DNA of 8,636 bases, taken from assembly GCF_000955955.1 (NCBI RefSeq), contig NZ_JYJG01000175.1, positions 1-8,636 on the forward strand, given 5' to 3'. Source of the stretch: Lentzea aerocolonigenes. Its GTDB lineage: Bacteria > Actinomycetota > Actinomycetes > Mycobacteriales > Pseudonocardiaceae. A program made the translations under genes and the position numbers. Each line of letters begins with the position of its first letter. Positions within the stretch are counted from its first letter, which is position 1. The notes beneath the pieces are model-generated. The model made no database searches, was not told where the DNA came from, and saw only the letters and a list, made by a program, of their open reading frames with translations. Shown here one piece after another: positions 6,901 through 8,636 of this stretch.

Positions 6901-8636
6901 ACGGCTCGGACCGCACCGCCGCCGGATCGAACGCGATCCACCGGACGCCACCGTCGAGCCGGCCCAGCGCCCGTGCCGCGCCCGACGAGAACTGCTCCCA
7001 CCGGCCGCCGTCGATCAGGTAGTTCTGCCACGCGACGCCGTCGCGGAACACGGAGAACCCGACGCGGGTGGTCGGCGCGACCACCGGCTGCCGGTAGCCG
7101 AGCCCGGCCAGCGCCCGCTGGAAGTCGTCCGCCGCGGCGCCACGACCGCGTTCGCTGCCCGTCCGGCACGCCATCAGCGTCAGCGCGTCAGGGTCGAGGC
7201 GGGTCATCAGGTCCCGGAACGGCCGCAGGTCGTGCAGCACGGCGGCCAGCACGTCGCCACTGACTGTGATCTCGCGGCCGTCGGCCAACTGGAGCCAGAC
7301 GGCGTGCGGCGTACCGTGCGTGATGATGTGGGCCGACCGCGCCGGCCACGGCGAAGGGGTGCCGTCCCGGCCTTCCCGCAGGTCCTGCGCCACTCGCGCA
7401 GACAGGTCCTCGCCAGGCGCCACGTGGGTCGTCGTCCCTCCGTGGGGGCGTGACATCCAGTCCGCGTGTTCGTTCAGCTCCCGCCCGACCAGGAAGGTGA
7501 CGGCCGCCGGGACACCGCGCGGCCCGGTGAGCACGGTCGCCCGCACCTCACTGGTGTGGAACCGGGTCGTACCGACCTCCAGGTCGTGCCCAGCGACCAC
7601 GTCGGCCACCGGGAACGACCGCCACACCCCGCCTCGGTCGAGCACGAGCTGGCCGCCCTGCTGGAAGATTGCGGTCCGCAGGTGCACGTCGGTCGTCGGC
7701 GCCACCACCTGCTGGTGCCAGCCGATGGCCGCGAGCGCCTGCTGGAGGTCCCTGGCCGCCGCACCGGCACCCGTCCGGCCGGCGAGCAGCACCAGCTGCC
7801 CTCCCTCGTTGTGGGCTGCCATCTGACGGAATGCGTCAATCCCGGACAACGCGCGCCCGAACGTCCTGCCGTCGACCCGCACCGGCGTGCCGTCGGTCAG
7901 CCGCAGCTCGAAGGAGTTCTCCGCGCCACGGGCCGCCAGGTACATCGCGTCGGCACGCCACGGCGACGCGATCTCCGCCGCGCCCCTGCTGCTCGGGAAC
8001 CGCGACGAGCCCTCCGGGTGCGCGAAGGTCCGCCGGTGCTCGCTGCCGGGCTCGATGGCCCACATCAACGACTTGGGCAGCTCCCGGCCGCCGAGGAACG
8101 ACAGCCCGATCTGCTGCTCCTGGTGCAGCATCGGGTGGGCCTCGACGTCGCCCGGCTCGAACCGGCGTGCCCCACCGGCCGCGTCGGCACCCATCAGGCG
8201 CCCCCGCCCACGTGCGGCCGGGGCCATCGTGCCGGGCCTCATCAGGTCCACGTCGTCGCCTCGGCCGGCTTCGCTCCGCGTGGCCGTGGTCTGCGCACCT
8301 CCAGCAGGGTGAACGACCTGGTCGTGCACCCCGGCCGCGTGGTCGTGGACCGTCCATCCGTCCTGCGTCCACACCAACGGGGCACCGTCCCGAGCGGACA
8401 TCAGGTGGGCAGCGCCCCTCGGCACGAAGACCGGCTCGTGGGCCCCGAACTCCCGGCGCAGGGTCTCGTGGAAGGCACCGCCCTGGCCCGGCAGATCCAT
8501 CGGGGTCGACGTGACCAGCGCGATCGGCGTCCGCGAACCGGTGCCCGAACCGCGGAAGGCCTCGGTGCTGCCCACCACCCGCGCGAACGTCCTGCCGTCG
8601 ACGTGCAACGTCCTGCCATCGGCAGCATGCACCACC
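926..8636 (-). CDS. Giant repeat protein of tandem degenerate caspase-like (lonely-Cys type) domains; 5' end outside window
   Basis: One uninterrupted frame of 2,569 residues runs off the right edge and ends at TGA 926-928. The first visible codon, GTG at 8635, is not the true start, because it falls inside a repeat unit that aligns with a complete one further on (residues 622-670). About 14 units follow one another. Each has a hydrophobic strand, an ADGR-x-VTVDG hairpin, a helix ending in PFR, a second hydrophobic strand, a G-x-AAHDFQRAL helix, a PV-x-APT strand, a GG-x-W-x-x-F turn and an F-x-x-x-DV...DGR-x-VGVSF linker. Three units hold a His/Cys pair placed as in clan CD peptidases; the rest do not. 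No transmembrane segment or signal peptide is visible, though the N-terminus is missing. From memory, such proteins are annotated 'lonely Cys domain-containing' and linked to type VII secretion. The activity and export are inferred. A purely structural surface repeat protein is the main alternative. Coding status is near certain; the family call is moderate. Confidence 0.8.
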   Translation of the reverse strand, partial: VVHAADGRTLHVDGRTFARVVGSTEAFRGSGTGSRTPIALVTSTPMDLPGQGGAFHETLRREFGAHEPVFVPRGAAHLMSARDGAPLVWTQDGWTVHDHAAGVHDQVVHPAGGAQTTATRSEAGRGDDVDLMRPGTMAPAARGRGRLMGADAAGGARRFEPGDVEAHPMLHQEQQIGLSFLGGRELPKSLMWAIEPGSEHRRTFAHPEGSSRFPSSRGAAEIASPWRADAMYLAARGAENSFELRLTDGTPVRVDGRTFGRALSGIDAFRQMAAHNEGGQLVLLAGRTGAGAAARDLQQALAAIGWHQQVVAPTTDVHLRTAIFQQGGQLVLDRGGVWRSFPVADVVAGHDLEVGTTRFHTSEVRATVLTGPRGVPAAVTFLVGRELNEHADWMSRPHGGTTTHVAPGEDLSARVAQDLREGRDGTPSPWPARSAHIITHGTPHAVWLQLADGREITVSGDVLAAVLHDLRPFRDLMTRLDPDALTLMACRTGSERGRGAAADDFQRALAGLGYRQPVVAPTTRVGFSVFRDGVAWQNYLIDGGRWEQFSSGAARALGRLDGGVRWIAFDPAAVRSEPWAHGERQIGASFRTELPVVTHGEVQGEPLRQRAFRVAVESGVDGSLVVRTADGVRVHVDGHTFARVLGQTAGFVDPSGSRWPGAIALITSGGPVDGAAFQRTLLREFAVTGPVHESRGAVHLVDGGERVVAEDGWTTHGREPRPAREVIHFTPPSLRDERVDGTLGRGGEVSDVDARLTAWLDEADRRAEPAAPVDQVPMADPGAALKSGRSWLKGIFGRDSVLAGLDAATGEARTFHRRDVVAHTLTSDGRTVGMTFRSGTGRVSLPVTAAQGSVFHVDVDATTSRFGLTLKDGSRVTVDGGVLAEVVAKAKPFRSAGALAGVALPGPNAGALGHSGSAAHDFHRGLAEFGTAVVAEEGHGRWRGFGGAVAGVEDSGRVRLFGAADVPVEPVRDGDTVVGVSFRGAADESMRAPGPDAAVVAVENRLDRFRVTLADGTKVSLGGSAFADVLTATPLFGQARENRGGEIALLASRAGASGWRGGAAVDFQAALSDRLGVETKVVAPAGDLTAHVGGLAGIAEDAEIQTFDPGWRMFPAMPTDRPVQAGHFERGVVVDVTPADVQAVPLVKDGRVVGVTFSIDGDGLDTALSWAAADGKDTMSVLPQGIDLDSAGMARGFDTETGPAPWPENTFFVVGHSFASGDTSGFRLHDREGAALSLYGHQFADLVRRLEPFQERMSGPDRPEAIALVVCTVAEDRPGTAAHDFQQAMSTTFAVDVPVLAPTASVYIGLRDGRAATALEHGGEWFTFSGGYGQVFGTDGQGRHVPFAPEEVRSRTVRDGDRPIGLSFADGHGPVDPARWPAGAIGLDVTASGDRFSVALTDGRTVTVDGRALAKLVMASPAFREAAGAQRPMAFMVSAGSEQGVSAFQRTVARMFGLDVPAVVQRGGEWTAHGEPGQFAGTGADGRVELFSRPAVIVEHSAAGVSFTGDPLPEGGAPDEFRVAVSGTHDRFDLRLTDGRQVAVSGMVLADLVHAARVPTGERITLLGSQAGEIDAPGGAAHDFQRALAGRFEVWQPVAAATQDGTVRTFDTLPRPLSGVEFRYGDGGRRPLTFQPGSISAVPLRHGDQVVGVTFRTGETRLDTEAWATAGGGTGPTHLLGTGQFDLADATESGAVRHERTPWPARTFHVDVEEYSGASMLVETQNGRKVVVDAGTLAAIVARSEPFQQAYGGAPEAVTLLVSGAGVPGGAVEGFQRALHEQFGRAEPVYAPTNDIQLLAEGTVVHDAGEWRRVEPTPEPAGVPAADRGAELKSGRSWLQRVFGRQTVLTGLDAATGEARTFHRRDVAGHVLTSEGRTVGVTFRGGADQVALPVTAAQGTVFHVDVDASADRFGLTLKDGSRITVDGGTLATVVAKAKPFRAAEALAGVALPGTAAGVLGHDGGAAHDFQRALAAAVVAEDGQGRWRGFGGVVAGADATGRVRMFTAADVPVEPIRAGDAVVGVSFRGAVDEPATGPFQVAVDSDAERFHVTLADGTRVALGGPAFADLLVSHGESREVTLLASRAGAYGWRGGAAHDFQAALSDRLGAEARVTAALGELAGPETMWREIPELPLDQPAQGYRIDLGAYVDLPPEDMRVEPLVKDGRAIGVVFGMSDDDVAAAHAWTAADGRDTMSVLPQGVSDINVVEGGLDARSGPVPWPENTFFVVSHSFGAEGASSGFRVQNREGAAVSLYGHPFADLVRRLEPFQERMSGPDRPEAIALIVCTVGDDSAGQAAHDFQNALSTSFGHDLPVLASTESVHIGVRDGHAVTALQHGGRWNTFSGGFGLVLGTDATGRVASFRAEDVRSHLVDHLVGVSFTDSPEWTSSEQWPDRAAGVDVRAVADRFRVTLADGRQLTVDGPALAKVLMASSAFRELTAAGAPTALVVTDGAPSAVREFQARLASTFYVTTPVLAPSAEWTVYSGLPLVVERSADGRVHLVHAPDSEVEQSGAGSEDAWSVAGGDSEPEWDERSVPDLDDVVDDVETPRSISLADFLGGTPPRDENR
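929..1120 (-). other. Acidic C-terminal tail of the giant protein
   Basis: The last 64 residues (2506-2569) fall outside the repeat pattern. By hand count they hold 19 Asp/Glu against 4 Arg and no Lys, with clusters such as DLDDVVDDVE. The end is SLADFLGG followed by a Pro/Arg/Asp-rich close. The stretch is probably disordered, with one short hydrophobic patch at SLADFLGG. It could be a binding site for a partner protein or a secretion signal; I see no clear YxxxD/E motif of the ESX type. Confidence 0.6.
1490..1978 (-). other. Unit U13: His/Cys-intact caspase-like domain (H2231, C2287)
   Basis: This is the counterpart of U7 in supermodule copy 2. It starts PWPENTFFVVSHS, with His2231 (codon 1943-1945) and Cys2287 (TGC, 1775-1777) ending the strand IALIVC. 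The spacing is 56 residues, one more than in U7 because of a single-residue insertion after the His strand. His and Cys are kept in both copies while neighbouring units have diverged and lost segments, which suggests the pair is under selection. Confidence 0.55.
2987..3145 (-). other. SGRSWL leader segment, copy 2
   Basis: Residues 1831-1883 match the copy 1 leader: LKSGRSWL, an FGR-ending stretch, VLTGLDAATGEARTFHRRDV and VGVTF. It follows a short Pro/Glu/Ala linker (PTPEPAGVPAADRG) after U10, whereas copy 1 has a much longer linker before it. This places the edge of the duplication close to the start of LKSGRSWL. Confidence 0.6.
3011..3532 (-). other. Unit U10: degenerate PW-class unit (His to Glu, Cys to Ser)
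   Basis: Residues 1702-1875 start PWPARTFHVDVEE. Glu1713 lies at the His position, and Ser1763 (TCC, 3347-3349) ends the strand VTLLVS in place of Cys, one base from TGC. The PWP opener groups it with the intact units, but its start FHVDVE resembles the inactive U5 and U11, so it looks intermediate between the two classes. Confidence 0.5.
4529..5023 (-). other. Unit U7: His/Cys-intact caspase-like domain (H1216, C1271)
   Basis: The unit starts PWPENTFFVVGHS, with His1216 (codon 4988-4990) followed by Ser where the usual motif has Gly. Cys1271 (TGC, 4823-4825) ends the strand IALVVC and is followed by TVAED. The spacing is 55 residues. It is the third of four units in supermodule copy 1 and the counterpart of U13; by hand count the two share about 70% of residues, including an identical stretch of 26 (residues 1243-1268). 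The lack of Gly after His makes activity less certain than in U3. Confidence 0.55.
6128..6286 (-). other. SGRSWL leader segment, copy 1
   Basis: Residues 784-836 hold LKSGRSWL, a short amphipathic-looking stretch ending in FGR, then VLAGLDAATGEARTFHRRDV and a VGMTF strand. The segment follows a divergent linker (residues 717-783) rich in charged residues, Ala and Pro. It is found only at the head of each supermodule, so it marks the duplicated block. I recognise no known domain in its first half; its second half is the ordinary inter-unit linker. Confidence 0.6.
6854..7351 (-). other. Unit U3: His/Cys-intact caspase-like domain (H440, C490)
   Basis: This unit opens with PWPARSAHIITHG. His440 (codon 7316-7318) is followed by Gly as in the HG motif of caspase, CHAT and C80 peptidases. 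Cys490 (TGC at 7166-7168) ends the strand ALTLMAC and is followed by RTG. The His-Cys spacing is 50 residues; in the C80 peptidase of Clostridioides difficile TcdB it is 45 (H653, C698). U3 therefore looks the most classical of the three intact units. It falls outside the duplicated supermodule. Catalysis is inferred from motif placement only. Confidence 0.6.
7475..7963 (-). other. Unit U2: recently degenerate PW-class unit (His to Arg, Cys to Gly)
   Basis: Residues 225-387 start PWRADAMYLAARG, with Arg236 (CGT, 7928-7930) where intact units have His. The Cys site reads LLAGRTG, with Gly286 (GGC, 7778-7780); U3 has LMACRTG there. Each change is one base away from a His or Cys codon. The fold anchors (RVDGRTF, DLQQAL, VVAPTTDV) are kept, so the unit probably still folds but cannot use the His/Cys chemistry. 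Confidence 0.55.

Larger units (their letters stand above)
1121..8636 (-). repeat. Array of about 14 divergent protein-level repeat units
   Basis: Approximate units, in residues counted from the visible start: U1 1-184 (cut by the window edge), U2 225-387, U3 429-594, U4 611-735, U5 853-983, U6 998-1158, U7 1205-1369, U8 1385-1507, U9 1520-1656, U10 1702-1875, U11 1900-2027, U12 2037-2175, U13 2220-2382, U14 2397-2505. I aligned them by eye on three anchors: the DG-x-x-V-x-VDG hairpin, the AAHDFQRAL-like helix and the closing VGVSF/VGVTF strand. The residue at the Cys site is Cys in U3, U7 and U13; Ser in U1, U4, U6, U8, U9, U10 and U12; Gly in U2; and Thr in U14. U5 and U11 have lost the site and read VALPG there. 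Units U2, U3, U7, U10 and U13 begin with a PW motif (PWP or PWR), marking a subclass that includes every intact unit. Boundaries are good to about ten residues. Confidence 0.8.

Noticed and set aside
8633..8635. GTG at the right edge as start codon of the giant gene
   Set aside because: The codons right after it align with the middle of a repeat unit (compare residues 622-670), so the protein continues beyond the window.
1121..8636. The array read as a non-ribosomal peptide synthetase or polyketide synthase because of gene size and modular repeats
   Set aside because: None of the signature motifs of condensation, adenylation, ketosynthase or carrier domains is present, and the units are under 200 residues.
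1121..8636. The array read as RHS/YD repeats or beta-propeller WD repeats
   Set aside because: There is no YD-x-x-GR pattern or WD-type periodicity of about 40 residues; the period is 120-190 residues with a His/Cys strand pattern.

Overview
The window is very GC-rich DNA with strong G/C bias at third codon positions, as in a high-GC actinomycete (Streptomyces or a Pseudonocardiales genus are plausible; the sequence does not decide). Both real genes lie on the minus strand. I see no tRNA, rRNA, transposase, integrase, CRISPR array or riboswitch.

About 90% of the window (926-8636) is the 3' part of one giant gene whose start lies beyond the right edge. At least 2,569 residues are visible. They are built from about 14 divergent copies of a 120-190 residue unit. 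I read the unit as a caspase-like (clan CD) cysteine-peptidase-like domain: a hydrophobic strand ending in His, then a DG-x-x-V-x-V-DG hairpin, then a hydrophobic strand ending in Cys, then a G-x-AAHDFQRAL-type helix. Only three units keep both His and Cys (H440/C490, H1216/C1271, H2231/C2287). Those are the only three cysteines in the whole visible protein. The other units have lost the pair, most often with Ser in place of Cys. From memory, this matches the very large actinobacterial proteins annotated as 'lonely Cys domain-containing'. A four-unit supermodule of about 2.0-2.1 kb occurs twice (4145-6286 and 1121-3145), roughly 3.1 kb apart, and indicates a fairly recent internal duplication. 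The protein ends in a 64-residue, strongly acidic tail.

A gap of 168 bases follows, then a second gene (29-757) for a soluble 242-residue protein. It resembles the SseB-like 'type VII secretion system-associated protein' family that I recall being found beside lonely-Cys genes. An 8-bp hairpin sits just past its stop codon.

The working model is a two-gene set: a giant, probably type VII-exported repeat protein with a few potentially active peptidase-like units among many inactive ones, and a cytoplasmic partner or chaperone-like protein. The reading frames, repeats, lone cysteines and duplication are seen directly. The peptidase fold, the export and the partnership are inferences from motif patterns and family knowledge.
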